A DNA stretch of 64,000 nt from Candidatus Rhodoblastus alkanivorans (lineage in GTDB: Bacteria; Pseudomonadota; Alphaproteobacteria; Rhizobiales; Beijerinckiaceae), in contig NZ_JAIVFP010000001.1 in the NCBI RefSeq assembly GCF_022760755.1, positions 1,282,001 to 1,346,000 of the forward strand, given 5' to 3'. Positions 54,109 to 63,644 of the stretch are shown in pieces; the first letter of the stretch is position 1; each line of letters begins with the position of its first letter. The notes beneath the pieces are model-generated. The model saw only the letters and a list, made by a program, of their open reading frames with translations. It did not search any database and was not told where the DNA came from. The translations under genes were made by a program, and so were the position numbers.

Positions 54109-54619
54109 GCCTGATTCCTGTGTTTGAAGGGCGCCCTCGGCGCGACGCCGTCTTGGCGCCGGCCAGATTAGCCGTATAGGAAAAGAATTTCTTGCGCTTG
54201 CGGAGCGCCGGACCGTTGGATTTCCGATAACAGAAAGCATGGCGCCTGTCCAGATGGTTCCCGCTACGCCCCGGGGATGGGGCGGCCGCGAACAGGCTGA
54301 AAGACGGCCAAGAGACGCAGTCCCGACAATGGGCGGGCCTTCCGAATTGTAGATCCAATTCGAAGCGTTCTTTGCTGTATAGAATCGGCTCCTGGAATTT
54401 TAGTGACAAAAAGTTGTTTTGACGATTGCCGGTCGAGGCTTGGCGAAATTAGGGTAGGCAGAGCAAATGGATAAGAATGATGTAGGTTTAGCTTAATTTT
54501 TATGAATTATTCTGAACGCATGGCGTGCCAAGACGTGGTTGCTTATTTTTACCGCCTTGCAGCAAAACCTATGGTAAGCTAAAAAGCGTGGCCTTTTCGG
54601 CCTGCGATCTGGAGCCAGC
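54109..54619. other. Promoter region upstream of the type I secretion operon
   Basis: No gene. The half near 54400-54590 is AT-rich. TTGCAG...TATGGTAAGCT around 54555-54580 could be a promoter, and CTGGAG just before 54620 is a ribosome site. The left half serves the rpsU leader on the opposite strand. Confidence 0.45.
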
Positions 54620-56857
54620 ATGACCTTAACGATTTCATCAGCCCCAGCGACATCGGAGCGCGTCGATTCTTCCGCGCTCGAATGTCTGGTGATCGTCGGC
54701 GCGATGCAGGGCCTGCAGCTCACCGTGCCGCAACTTATTCAGGACAGTGCGCTCGAGAGCGCCGAGGTCGATTATGCGCATCTCGTGCATTGCGCGCGCC
54801 ACGCCGGGATGAAGGCCAAGGCCATTCGTCTCGACTGGGACGGTCTTTCCCATCTGGAAAAGGCATTGCCCGCGATCGTGCGGCTCAAGACCGGCGCCAG
54901 CATGGTCCTCGTCGCCATGAATGCAACTCATGAAGAAGCGCCTCAAAGCGTAACTTTGCGTGACCCGAACGCCGCGGCGGATGCTTTGCTGACGCTCGAC
55001 TGGCTGCAGTTCCAGGAGGCCTGGTCGGGCGACGTCGTGCTGGTGCGCCGCAATTATGATTTGATGGATGAGGAAAAGCCGTTCGGCATGGGGCTGATCG
55101 GGACCTTGATCCTGCGGGAACGGAAACTCGTTCGCGACATTGCGCTTTCGGCGTTTGTGTTAAGTATTTTCGCCCTGGCGCCGATCATCTTCTGGCGATT
55201 GGTCAGCAGCAAGGTGCTCTATTACAAATCGATGGGCACTTTCACGGTCCTGACTCTCGGCATGGGCGTGATCATTGTCTTCGAGGCCGCCTTCACTTAT
55301 TTACGTAGTTACCTTCTGTTGTTCCTGGCGTCGCGCGTCGATACGCGTCTGGCCGAATATATGTTCGAACGATTGATCCAATTGCCGGTCGATTATTACG
55401 AGCGGACCCAGATCGGCCAAACAATGCATGATGTCAACGAAATCTGGAAGATCCGCGAATTCTTGACCGGGCAGGTGTTCGGGGTGGTGCTCGACTCGCT
55501 GGTGCTGCTCATTTTCCTGCCTGTGATGTTCGTGTTCAGCCCAACGCTGACCGCGATCGTGCTCGCCTTCTGCGTGATGATCGTGCTTTGGCTTCTCGGC
55601 ATGCTGCCGCATGTTCGCAAAGCGACGGGCGCCGTGATCAGGGTCGAAACGGACAGGGCCTCGTTTCTTTATCAGACGCTCGCGGGCATCCGGACCGTCA
55701 AGTCGCTGGCGCTCGAAAGCCGTCAGCGGAAGATGTGGGACGTGCATGTCGCGCGCTGCGCCAAGGCGCGCGATAATCTGTCCTGGGTCAGCGCGGTCGC
55801 CAGAACCGGCGTCTTGCCGTTTGAACGTCTGGCCGTCACCGGCTCGTTCGCCGTCGGCGTCTATATTGCGGTGACCAGCACGAATAGTGGTTACATGATG
55901 GGCTCGCTGTTCGCCTTCCTCATGCTTTCGCAGCGTGTCGCCGGGCCGTTGATGCAAATGGCGGGATTGGTCACCCAGGCGGACGAAGCGCGCGCCGCGG
56001 TCGAATGCGTGAGGGGGCTCGTCAACCGCAAGAAGGAGGAAGGCCACGGGGAGGCGGGCGTGCGGAAGACTCTGGAGGGTCAGGTCGAATTCAGCAATGT
56101 GCGCTTTTTCTATCCCGGCGGGCTGACGCCGGCGCTCGATGGCGTCAGTTTCGACGTGCCGGTCGGGACGACCCTGGGCGTGGTCGGGCGAAGCGGATCG
56201 GGCAAGACCACGGTGACCCGCCTGCTGCAAAGATTGCATTCCGATTACGAAGGGCTGATCAAGATCGACGGTGTGGACGTTCGCGAATATAATATTGCGC
56301 ACTTACGTCGCAGTCTCGGCATCGTCCTGCAGGAAAACTTCCTCTTCAGCGGCACCATTCGCGAAAATATCGCGGTGGCCAAGGCGGATGCGACTTTCGA
56401 CGACGTCGTCCGCGCCGCGCGTCTCGCCGGCGCGGAAGAATTCATCGACCGCCTGCCGCGCGGCTATGACACGGTGATCTACGAAGGCTCGCCGAATCTT
56501 TCCGGCGGCCAGCGCCAGCGTCTGGCGATCGCGCGCGCCCTGATCGTCGATCCGCGCATCCTCATTCTCGACGAGGCGACCAGCGCGCTCGATCCAGACA
56601 GCGAGGCGATCGTCAACGCCAGCATCAGGAAGATCGCTCATGGGCGCACGGTAATCGCCATTTCCCACCGCCTGTCCTCGCTTGTTCATTCGGACGCCAT
56701 TCTCGTCCTGGAGCGCGGCAAGTTCCTGGACATGGGAACCCATCAGGAATTGCTTGAACGGTGCGAAATCTACGCCGGTCTCTGGCATCAGCAGAACGGC
56801 CATATCGAGCGGGCGGCGGTCATCGGCAATTCGAGGGGAACGCGCGGTGTCCACTAA
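54620..56857 (+). CDS. Type I secretion ABC transporter with a C39-like domain (HlyB-like)
   Basis: A 745-residue exporter: an N-terminal C39-peptidase-like domain (about 1-140) lacking the catalytic Cys and His, so non-cleaving as in HlyB; six membrane helices (about 165-450); and a nucleotide-binding domain with Walker A GRSGSGKTT (about 523), NLSGGQRQRLAIARAL, Walker B ILILDEATSALD and the His switch ISHRLSS. HlyB-like members export RTX-type proteins with a C-terminal signal. It overlaps the HlyD-type gene by 11 bp. No RTX substrate or outer-membrane channel gene lies in the window. Confidence 0.92.
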   Translation: MTLTISSAPATSERVDSSALECLVIVGAMQGLQLTVPQLIQDSALESAEVDYAHLVHCARHAGMKAKAIRLDWDGLSHLEKALPAIVRLKTGASMVLVAMNATHEEAPQSVTLRDPNAAADALLTLDWLQFQEAWSGDVVLVRRNYDLMDEEKPFGMGLIGTLILRERKLVRDIALSAFVLSIFALAPIIFWRLVSSKVLYYKSMGTFTVLTLGMGVIIVFEAAFTYLRSYLLLFLASRVDTRLAEYMFERLIQLPVDYYERTQIGQTMHDVNEIWKIREFLTGQVFGVVLDSLVLLIFLPVMFVFSPTLTAIVLAFCVMIVLWLLGMLPHVRKATGAVIRVETDRASFLYQTLAGIRTVKSLALESRQRKMWDVHVARCAKARDNLSWVSAVARTGVLPFERLAVTGSFAVGVYIAVTSTNSGYMMGSLFAFLMLSQRVAGPLMQMAGLVTQADEARAAVECVRGLVNRKKEEGHGEAGVRKTLEGQVEFSNVRFFYPGGLTPALDGVSFDVPVGTTLGVVGRSGSGKTTVTRLLQRLHSDYEGLIKIDGVDVREYNIAHLRRSLGIVLQENFLFSGTIRENIAVAKADATFDDVVRAARLAGAEEFIDRLPRGYDTVIYEGSPNLSGGQRQRLAIARALIVDPRILILDEATSALDPDSEAIVNASIRKIAHGRTVIAISHRLSSLVHSDAILVLERGKFLDMGTHQELLERCEIYAGLWHQQNGHIERAAVIGNSRGTRGVH

Positions 56858-58196
56858 AGCCCCCGCCCAATCCGTCATTCGAAGCTTTCAATCGGATGTA
56901 GCCGCAATCCGCGAAGCGCCGCTGCCGCGCTCCGCCATGACGACGTCTCATGTCCTGGCCGGGTTCGTGGTCCTTTTTGGCCTGATCCTGTGGATCGGAA
57001 AAATCGACCGCGTCATCCAAAGCACCCAGGGTCAGATCGATCTGGTGACTCCGCCGCAGGTTTATCAGGCCTTCGACCAGTCGATCATTCGGAGCATAAA
57101 TGTTCGTGAAGGCATGCGGGTGAAGAAGGGGGAAGTCCTCGCGACCCTCGATTCAACTTTCGCAGCGGCCGACGTGACCCAGCTTCGGCAACAAGTGGCC
57201 AGCCTGAACGCGGAGATTGTCCGGGACCAGGCGGAACTCGCGGGAAAAGCTCCCGTCTTTACCGGCAATGATGACCCCTATCAGCGTCATTACAATCAGT
57301 TGCAGCAAAAACTCTTCCTCGATCGCCAGGCGCAGTATCAGGCCCAGATCAAGAGCTTCGACGATCAGATCAGGCAAACGGAAGCGACCGTCGCCAAGAC
57401 CAAGAACGATATTGCCCGATATGGCCAACGGTCCGACATTGCGGAACGAATCGAGGGCATGCGCTCGAAGCTTCTCAAGTCGGGAGCGGGGTCGCTGTTG
57501 AACGAACTGGAGTCGAAGGACAGCAATATCGAAATGCAGCGCACGGTCGAGAACCTTGCCAATTCGCTCAAGGAATCGGCTGCCCAGCTCGACACCACCA
57601 AGGCCAACAGGGACGCCTTCATCCAGCAATGGCGCGCTACCGCCAGTCAGGATCTCGTGACGTCACAGAACAACCGGGATCAGGCCATCGCGTCCCTGGA
57701 AAAGGCTAAACGGCACCAGGATTTGGTGAAGCTGGTCGCGGCCGATGATTCGATCATCCTGACGATCGCCAAATTGTCGGTCGGCTCGGTGTTGCAGCCG
57801 GGCGACAAATTCATTACCGCAATGCCCTTGGATGAGCCGGAGATCGCAAATATAGAAGTGTCTACGCGCGACGTCGGGTTCATCCGCATCGGCGATCCGG
57901 TTACGCTCAAGGTCGACGCCTTCGATTATACCGAACATGGGACCGCTGAAGGCACGGTCAAGTGGATTTCCGAGGGCGCGTTCTGGAACAATGATCAGAC
58001 CGGTCAGCCAACCGATCCCTATTACAAGGTCGGCGTCAGCATCGATAAGATGAATTTTCATGGTGTGCCCAAGAATTTTCGCCTGATGCCGGGCATGACC
58101 CTTGCCGCCGACATTAAGGTGGGACGCCGGTCGGCCGCCATGTACCTGCTCGACGGCGTGTTGCGCGGCTGGGGCGAGGCGATGCGCGAGCCATGA
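56847..58196 (+). CDS. HlyD-family membrane fusion protein
   Basis: A 449-residue periplasmic adaptor: one membrane segment (about 32-50), a lipoyl half (SIIRSINVREGMRVKKGEVLATLDSTF), a long coiled coil (about 105-290), the second lipoyl part and a beta-barrel with FIRIGDPVTLKVDAFDYTEHGTAEGTVKWIS. GTG 56847, with GAGGGGA upstream, overlaps the ABC gene by 11 bp. It links the exporter to a TolC-like channel encoded elsewhere. The ATGA overlap with the next gene binds all three into one operon. Confidence 0.92.
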   Translation: MSTKAPAQSVIRSFQSDVAAIREAPLPRSAMTTSHVLAGFVVLFGLILWIGKIDRVIQSTQGQIDLVTPPQVYQAFDQSIIRSINVREGMRVKKGEVLATLDSTFAAADVTQLRQQVASLNAEIVRDQAELAGKAPVFTGNDDPYQRHYNQLQQKLFLDRQAQYQAQIKSFDDQIRQTEATVAKTKNDIARYGQRSDIAERIEGMRSKLLKSGAGSLLNELESKDSNIEMQRTVENLANSLKESAAQLDTTKANRDAFIQQWRATASQDLVTSQNNRDQAIASLEKAKRHQDLVKLVAADDSIILTIAKLSVGSVLQPGDKFITAMPLDEPEIANIEVSTRDVGFIRIGDPVTLKVDAFDYTEHGTAEGTVKWISEGAFWNNDQTGQPTDPYYKVGVSIDKMNFHGVPKNFRLMPGMTLAADIKVGRRSAAMYLLDGVLRGWGEAMREP

Positions 58197-60106
58197 GAAG
58201 AGTCGCGCGCCGAATATTGCGGCCGGTTTTGCCGTTGGTCGACCGGCCGACGGTTGGCAGGTTGCGCGCCCGCGCCCAACGCGCTTTCGAAGAAAAATCC
58301 TTCCACACGGCGATCCGCCTATGGATGCGCGGCGTCGACGTCGACGATGCGGAGAGCGCCTTTCGCCTTGCCGATCTCTATCAACACGGTTATGGCGCAG
58401 TTCATCGCAATCCGGCCCGGGCGGCCGCGTGGTACAAATTCGCGGCCGAACGCGGGCATGCCGAATCCCAGTTGCGGCTTGGGCGCATCATGCTGTTCGG
58501 CGCGGCTCCCGTTAGCCCCTCGGAAAAATGGGAGCGGACCGTTCGGGATGAGGCGGCCGCCGCGGCGACATCCAATGCGCTTTTCGCCGCGACTCCAAAG
58601 ATCGAAAAAGACACCGCCGAAGCCGTCGTCTGGCTGGAGCAGGCGGCGCAACAGGGACTGCCGGAAGCCAGCGCCCTTCTTGGCGTGATCTTTCTTGAGG
58701 GTATAGGCGCGGAAAAGGATTTCGCGCGGGCGCGACAATATTTTCTGATGTCGGCGGACCAGGATCAGGCCTCAAGCCAGTTCGGCCTGGGCGACATCCA
58801 TTATCGCGGGCTTGGCGTCGAGCAGGACCTTGCGCAGGGCGCCGACTGGTATCAGAAATCGGCCGACTTGGGTCACGTGCGCGCGCAGGTCGCGATCGCT
58901 ACGGTTTATCTTACCGGGCAGGGGCGGGAGCAGGATCTCGAGCGCGCCGCTTATTACATGGGTCGCGCAGCGGAGGGCGGCGACGTTTATGCGGCCTATA
59001 TGTACGGACGCATGCGTTTCAATGGCGAAGGCGGACCTGTCAATATCGATCGGGCCGAAACCTTCCTGCGCCGGGCGGCGAAGGCGGGCCATCTACCGGC
59101 GATTCAGGCGCTGGCCGCCTTTTACAGCCAGGGCGGCCTGGTGGTCCCGGACCTGCGTGAAGCCGCGAACTGGTATCAGGCCGCGGCGGAGAAGGGCGAT
59201 GTTCAGGCGCAATTCACCATCGGCCGCTTCGCCGCCGAAGGCATCGGCATCAATGTCAATCTCGGCGAGGCGGCGCGCTGGTTCCTGAAAGCGGCGGAGC
59301 AGGGACACGAGGTCGCCGCCTATAATGCAGGCGTGTTTTTGAGCTCCGGCACGGGGCTCCCCAAGGATGTTGCTGAAGGCGTGCGCTGGCTCGAATTCGC
59401 CGCCGAAAACGGTGTGCCCGAGGCCAAGGTCAAGCTGGCTGAACTCCATATGAAGGGAACTTCCGGAACTCCGGATGTCGGGCGCGCCATGAACCTTTTG
59501 CAGGAGGCCTCCGATGCCGGCGACCGGACGGCGAAAACCCATCTCGCCATGATTTACCTTTCGTCAAACCATGGCCCGCGCGATCTGGGGCAGGCGGAAA
59601 AACTGCTGCTCGATGCGGCCAACTCCGGCTTTCCCGAAGCCTCGCTTCAACTCGGCCATCTCTACTCGGGCCAGTTCGACCAGGCGGTGGTTCGGCCCGA
59701 CCAAGCGATGCGGCATTATCTGACTGCGGCCGAGACGGGCAATGTCGTCGCTCAACACATCGTGGGCACCTTGCTGTCCTCCGGCCAGACAACGGCGGCT
59801 CAGCTTTCCCAGGCGGTCGAATGGTTCCGGCGCGCGGCGGAGGGCGGCTTCGCCCCCGCCCAATTCCAGCTCGGCGTATTCTATTGCATGGCGCGCGGGG
59901 TGGAGCAGGACCTGGAAGTGGCGGTGCGCTGGTACGAGATGGCCGCGGCCAACGAGCACAAAATGGCCATGTACAATCTCGGCGTGATGCTGGTGAAGGG
60001 CATGGGCGTGGAAGCCGACGCGGCGCGTGGCGAGGAACTGATCCGGCAATCGGAGGTGGTTCCGGCGGCAAACGCTCCGAAAGCGGCGCCGGCGTCGAAC
60101 GGATGA
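58193..60106 (+). CDS. Sel1-repeat protein
   Basis: A 637-residue solenoid of about 14 Sel1-like repeats (pattern A..WY..AA..G...AQ..LG..Y..G.GV..D), running from about residue 45 almost to the end. There is no clear signal peptide; the N-terminus is Arg-rich (MRRVARRILRPVLPLVDRP). Sel1 proteins are protein-interaction scaffolds, often in polysaccharide or secretion regulation. Its start overlaps the HlyD stop (ATGA), so it is likely a dedicated partner of this type I system, perhaps a substrate chaperone. Convergent with rfbA. Confidence 0.9.
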   Translation: MRRVARRILRPVLPLVDRPTVGRLRARAQRAFEEKSFHTAIRLWMRGVDVDDAESAFRLADLYQHGYGAVHRNPARAAAWYKFAAERGHAESQLRLGRIMLFGAAPVSPSEKWERTVRDEAAAAATSNALFAATPKIEKDTAEAVVWLEQAAQQGLPEASALLGVIFLEGIGAEKDFARARQYFLMSADQDQASSQFGLGDIHYRGLGVEQDLAQGADWYQKSADLGHVRAQVAIATVYLTGQGREQDLERAAYYMGRAAEGGDVYAAYMYGRMRFNGEGGPVNIDRAETFLRRAAKAGHLPAIQALAAFYSQGGLVVPDLREAANWYQAAAEKGDVQAQFTIGRFAAEGIGINVNLGEAARWFLKAAEQGHEVAAYNAGVFLSSGTGLPKDVAEGVRWLEFAAENGVPEAKVKLAELHMKGTSGTPDVGRAMNLLQEASDAGDRTAKTHLAMIYLSSNHGPRDLGQAEKLLLDAANSGFPEASLQLGHLYSGQFDQAVVRPDQAMRHYLTAAETGNVVAQHIVGTLLSSGQTTAAQLSQAVEWFRRAAEGGFAPAQFQLGVFYCMARGVEQDLEVAVRWYEMAAANEHKMAMYNLGVMLVKGMGVEADAARGEELIRQSEVVPAANAPKAAPASNG

Positions 60107-60125
60107 CGCCGACGCAAAATCGTCC

Positions 60126-60995
60126 TCAGATTCGTTTGACGAGTTGCCCGAGATAGGCGCCATAGCCGCTCTTCTTGAGCGGCTCCGCGAGCGCCTGGAG
60201 TTGCCGCTCGGAAATCCATCCTGAGATGAAGGCGATTTCTTCGGGACAGGCGACCCGAAAGCCGGTGCGCTTTTCCAGGGTGCGCATGAATTCCGCGGCT
60301 TCGAGCAGGGAATCCGGCGTGCCGGTGTCGAGCCAGGCGAAGCCGCGCCCCATTTTCTCGACCCGCAATTCGCCGCGCTTCAGATATTCGAGATTGAGAT
60401 CGGTGATCTCCAATTCGCCGCGCGCGGATGGTTTCAAATCGGCGGCGAATTCGGCGGCGCGCCCGTCATAGAAATAGAGGCCGGTCACCGCCCAGCTCGA
60501 GCGCGGCGCCTTGGGCTTTTCCTCGATCGAAATCGCCCGGCCGTTGGAATCGAATTCCACCACGCCGTAACGCTCGGGATCGTGGACGTGATAGGCGAAG
60601 ACCGTCGCCCCGCGCCCGACCGACGAGGCATTGCGGAGCATTGCTGCAAGGCCGTGTCCGTAAAAGAGATTGTCCCCGAGGATCAGCGCCGATTTCTCGC
60701 CGGCGACGAAATTCGCGCCGATGTGATAGGCTTGGGCAAGACCTTCAGGCCGCGGCTGTTCGGCATAGCTCAATTGGATGCCCCATTGCGCGCCGTCGCC
60801 GAGCAGGCGTTGGAAAAGCGGCAGGTCCTGAGGTGTGGAGATGATCAGAATCTCCTGAATGCCGGCCAGCATCAAAGTGGTCAGCGGATAATAGATCATC
60901 GGCTTGTCATAGATCGGCAAGAGCTGCTTCGAAATGACTTGAGTCATCGGATGCAGGCGGGTGCCGCTGCCGCCGGCGAGAATGATGCCTTTCAT
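60126..60995 (-). CDS. rfbA: Glucose-1-phosphate thymidylyltransferase
   Basis: A 289-residue enzyme making dTDP-glucose, first step of dTDP-L-rhamnose synthesis. It starts [38 protein letters not shown], the signature nucleotide-binding region, with [25 protein letters not shown] and a C-terminal [20 protein letters not shown] 60995 by family alignment. Last gene of the minus-strand operon rfbB-rfbC-rfbD-rfbA. Confidence 0.98.
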   Translation of the reverse strand: MKGIILAGGSGTRLHPMTQVISKQLLPIYDKPMIYYPLTTLMLAGIQEILIISTPQDLPLFQRLLGDGAQWGIQLSYAEQPRPEGLAQAYHIGANFVAGEKSALILGDNLFYGHGLAAMLRNASSVGRGATVFAYHVHDPERYGVVEFDSNGRAISIEEKPKAPRSSWAVTGLYFYDGRAAEFAADLKPSARGELEITDLNLEYLKRGELRVEKMGRGFAWLDTGTPDSLLEAAEFMRTLEKRTGFRVACPEEIAFISGWISERQLQALAEPLKKSGYGAYLGQLVKRI

Positions 60996-61009
60996 CGAAC
61001 TTTTCCGTT

Positions 61010-61900
61010 TCAAAGGGGATTTTGCAGGAGACGCGCGACGCAGGCGCGGGCGGAAAGGCGCCAATCGGGCAGGGCGACGCCGAAGACCTTAGCCAGCTTG
61101 GAATTGTCGAGGCGCGAATTGGCCGGCCGGCGCGCCGGCGTCGGATAGTCGGCGGTCGCGATGCGGCGCACGCGAACCGGCTTGCGGCCATGGCGCTCGG
61201 CCTCGGCGAAAATTTCTTCCGCGAAATCGGCCCAGCTCGCTTCGCCGGAGCCTGACATATGGAAGATGCCGGAAAAAGCAGGATTGGTCGGCTCCGCAAG
61301 GCGGCGGCGGGCGATTGCGATCAAGGCGTCGGCGATGTCGAGCGCCGCCGTCGGCGCCCCGCGCTGGTCGGCTACCACCGAGACTTCCTCCCGCGTTTCG
61401 CCCAGGCGCAACATGGTGCGCACGAAATTAGCGCCGAAGGGGGCATAGACCCAGGCCGTGCGCAGGATCGTCGCGCGAGGGTCCGCCGCGGCGACCGCCT
61501 GTTCGCCGGCGAGTTTGGAGCGGCCATAGGCGCCGATCGGGCCGGTCGAATCGTCTTCGCGCCAGGGCCGGTCGAGCGCGCCGTCGAAAACGTAATCGGT
61601 TGAAATGTGAAGAAGCGGCAGACCGCGCGCGGCGGCGAAACGAGCGACCGCGCCGGCTCCGGCGCCATTGATCCGGGTCGCGAGTTCTTCTTCGGTCTCG
61701 GCCTTGTCGACGGCGGTGTAGGCGGCGGCGTTTATGATCGCGTCGCCTTCCACGCCGCCAAGGGCGCGCGCGACGCTTGCGGGATCGGCGAGATCGAATT
61801 CGGGACGCCCGACGGCGACAATTTCGACGCCCTGGGCTGGGCCGCGCTCCTGCAGGGCGCGCACGACCTGTCCCTGCGTTCCGGTGACGATCAGGCGCAT
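61010..61900 (-). CDS. rfbD: dTDP-4-dehydrorhamnose reductase
   Basis: Final step of dTDP-L-rhamnose synthesis, NAD(P)H-dependent. A 296-residue SDR: the Rossmann motif reads TGTQGQVV (GxxGQ form usual for RfbD), then [12 protein letters not shown], the ISTDYVFDG strand, YGRSKLAGE with catalytic Tyr-Lys, [17 protein letters not shown], and [20 protein letters not shown] 61900 lies 8 bp after rfbC and the 3' end 14 bp before rfbA. Confidence 0.97.
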   Translation of the reverse strand: MRLIVTGTQGQVVRALQERGPAQGVEIVAVGRPEFDLADPASVARALGGVEGDAIINAAAYTAVDKAETEEELATRINGAGAGAVARFAAARGLPLLHISTDYVFDGALDRPWREDDSTGPIGAYGRSKLAGEQAVAAADPRATILRTAWVYAPFGANFVRTMLRLGETREEVSVVADQRGAPTAALDIADALIAIARRRLAEPTNPAFSGIFHMSGSGEASWADFAEEIFAEAERHGRKPVRVRRIATADYPTPARRPANSRLDNSKLAKVFGVALPDWRLSARACVARLLQNPL

Positions 61901-61908
61901 GATGTCGC

Positions 61909-62472
61909 TCAGTCGAATATTTTGGGGAGGTCGCGCAGGCGCGGGTGCTTGCGGTCCTTGTCGGACAGAACCGCGCCGCCCGGCGGCAATGGCCAGGCGA
62001 CGCCGAGGTCGGGATCGTCCCAGGCAAGACCGAAATCGTTCGCCGCCGAATAATAACTGGTCACCTTGTACATTACCTCGGTATCGGGATCGAGCGTCAC
62101 GAAACCATGGGCGAAACCGATCGGCACGAGCAATTGCCGCCAGTTTTCGGCCGACAATTCCACCGCGACATGCTGTCCGAAAGTCGGCGATCTTTTCCTG
62201 ATATCCACCGCGACGTCGAGGATGCGGCCGCGCGGGACGCGCACCAGCTTGTCCTGGGCGAAGGGCGCCGATTGGAAATGCAGGCCGCGCAAGGTGCCGA
62301 CATGGGCGGAAAGGGAATGATTGTCCTGGACGAAATCCAGCGCGATTCCGCCCTCCTCGAAGGCCTTTCGATTGTAGACTTCGGAGAAGAAGCCCCGGTG
62401 ATCGCCGAATTTCTTCGGCGTGATGATCTTGACGTCGGGAATGGCGGTCGCCTCGACCGTGATCGCGCTCAT
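61909..62472 (-). CDS. rfbC: dTDP-4-dehydrorhamnose 3,5-epimerase
   Basis: A 187-residue cupin-type epimerase: KFGDHRGFFSEVYN, VQDNHSLSAHVGTLRGLHFQ (His catalytic region), KLVRVPRGRILDVAVDIRKRSPTFGQ, VPIGFAHGFVTL and YKVTSYYS. All hallmark residues are present. Lies between rfbB (26 bp) and rfbD (8 bp). Confidence 0.98.
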   Translation of the reverse strand: MSAITVEATAIPDVKIITPKKFGDHRGFFSEVYNRKAFEEGGIALDFVQDNHSLSAHVGTLRGLHFQSAPFAQDKLVRVPRGRILDVAVDIRKRSPTFGQHVAVELSAENWRQLLVPIGFAHGFVTLDPDTEVMYKVTSYYSAANDFGLAWDDPDLGVAWPLPPGGAVLSDKDRKHPRLRDLPKIFD

Positions 62473-62498
62473 GAGGGGCTTCCTTTGGAGGGCTTACT

Positions 62499-63566
62499 TC
62501 AACTGGCCAGGGAGCCGAGCCTTTCGCCGCGATAGCGGCCGGAGCGGATGTCGCCCCACCAGGCCTGGTTGTCGAGATACCATTGCACCGTCTTGCGCAG
62601 GCCGGTCTCAAAAGTTTCGCGGGGCCGCCAGCCGAGTTCGCGCCCGATCTTGGCGCAGTCGATGGCGTAGCGCAGGTCGTGGCCGGGACGGTCCTGGACG
62701 AAGGCGATGAGCTTTCGGCGCGGCCCGACGCTCTTGTCGGGCGCCAGTTCGTCCATCAGGTCGCAAATGGCGTGAACGACGTCGATATTCTTCCGCTCGT
62801 TGACGCCGCCGATATTGTAGCTTTCGCCGACGCGGCCATGCTCGACCACGGTAAGCAAGGCTTCAGCATGGTCCTCGACGAAGAGCCAGTCGCGGATGTT
62901 CTCGCCCGCGCCATAGACGGGCAGGGGCTTGCCTTCCAGCGCGTTGAGGATCATCAGCGGAATCAGCTTTTCGGGGAAGTGATAGGGCCCGTAATTGTTC
63001 GAGCAATTGGTCGCGACCGTCGGCAGGCCATAGGTATGGGTCCAGGCGCGCACCAGATGGTCGGAGCCGGCCTTGGAGGCCGAATAGGGCGAATTCGGCG
63101 CGTAGGGCGTGTCTTCGTGGAACAGGCCGTCGTCGCCAAGCGTGCCGAAAACCTCATCGGTCGAAATGTGATGGAAACGGAAATTCTTCGCGGCGTCGCC
63201 CTTGAGGCCGCGCCAGTAATGCAGCGCTTCCTGCAGCATGACATAGGTCCCGACCAGATTGGTCTGGATGAATTCGCCCGGGCCGTCGATCGAGCGATCG
63301 ACATGGCTTTCGGCGGCGAGATGCATCACCCAGTCGGGCTGGAAGGAGTCGAAGGCCGCGCGCACCGCCTTGGCGTCGCAAATGTCGCCGCGCGTGAAAT
63401 GGTAGCGCGGGTCGCCGGCGACGGGCGCGAGCGAGGCGAGATTGCCGGCGTAAGTGAGCTTGTCGAACACGAGCAGCGCATGGGGCGTCTGCTGGATGAT
63501 GCGCCGCGCCACCGCCGAACCGATGAAACCCGCGCCGCCAGTGACCAATATACGCTTTGAAGTCAC
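62499..63566 (-). CDS. rfbB: dTDP-glucose 4,6-dehydratase
   Basis: A 355-residue extended SDR: the NAD-binding [36 protein letters not shown] (Asp-Glu catalytic pair), [15 protein letters not shown] (Tyr-Lys), [17 protein letters not shown] and [18 protein letters not shown] 63566 is the start. First gene of the rhamnose operon; the sugar probably feeds O-antigen or exopolysaccharide made elsewhere. Confidence 0.98.
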   Translation of the reverse strand: MTSKRILVTGGAGFIGSAVARRIIQQTPHALLVFDKLTYAGNLASLAPVAGDPRYHFTRGDICDAKAVRAAFDSFQPDWVMHLAAESHVDRSIDGPGEFIQTNLVGTYVMLQEALHYWRGLKGDAAKNFRFHHISTDEVFGTLGDDGLFHEDTPYAPNSPYSASKAGSDHLVRAWTHTYGLPTVATNCSNNYGPYHFPEKLIPLMILNALEGKPLPVYGAGENIRDWLFVEDHAEALLTVVEHGRVGESYNIGGVNERKNIDVVHAICDLMDELAPDKSVGPRRKLIAFVQDRPGHDLRYAIDCAKIGRELGWRPRETFETGLRKTVQWYLDNQAWWGDIRSGRYRGERLGSLAS

Positions 63567-63644
63567 GAAAACGCCTCTCGATGAACCGCGACAGTCCTAT
63601 AATTTTGCGTCGCGGGAGGAAAGTGGAAATTCGTTCCGGCCGGT

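Noticed and set aside
54620-60106. Bacteriocin exporter with peptidase
   Set aside because: The C39-like domain lacks the catalytic Cys and His and there is no small double-Gly leader peptide gene nearby.
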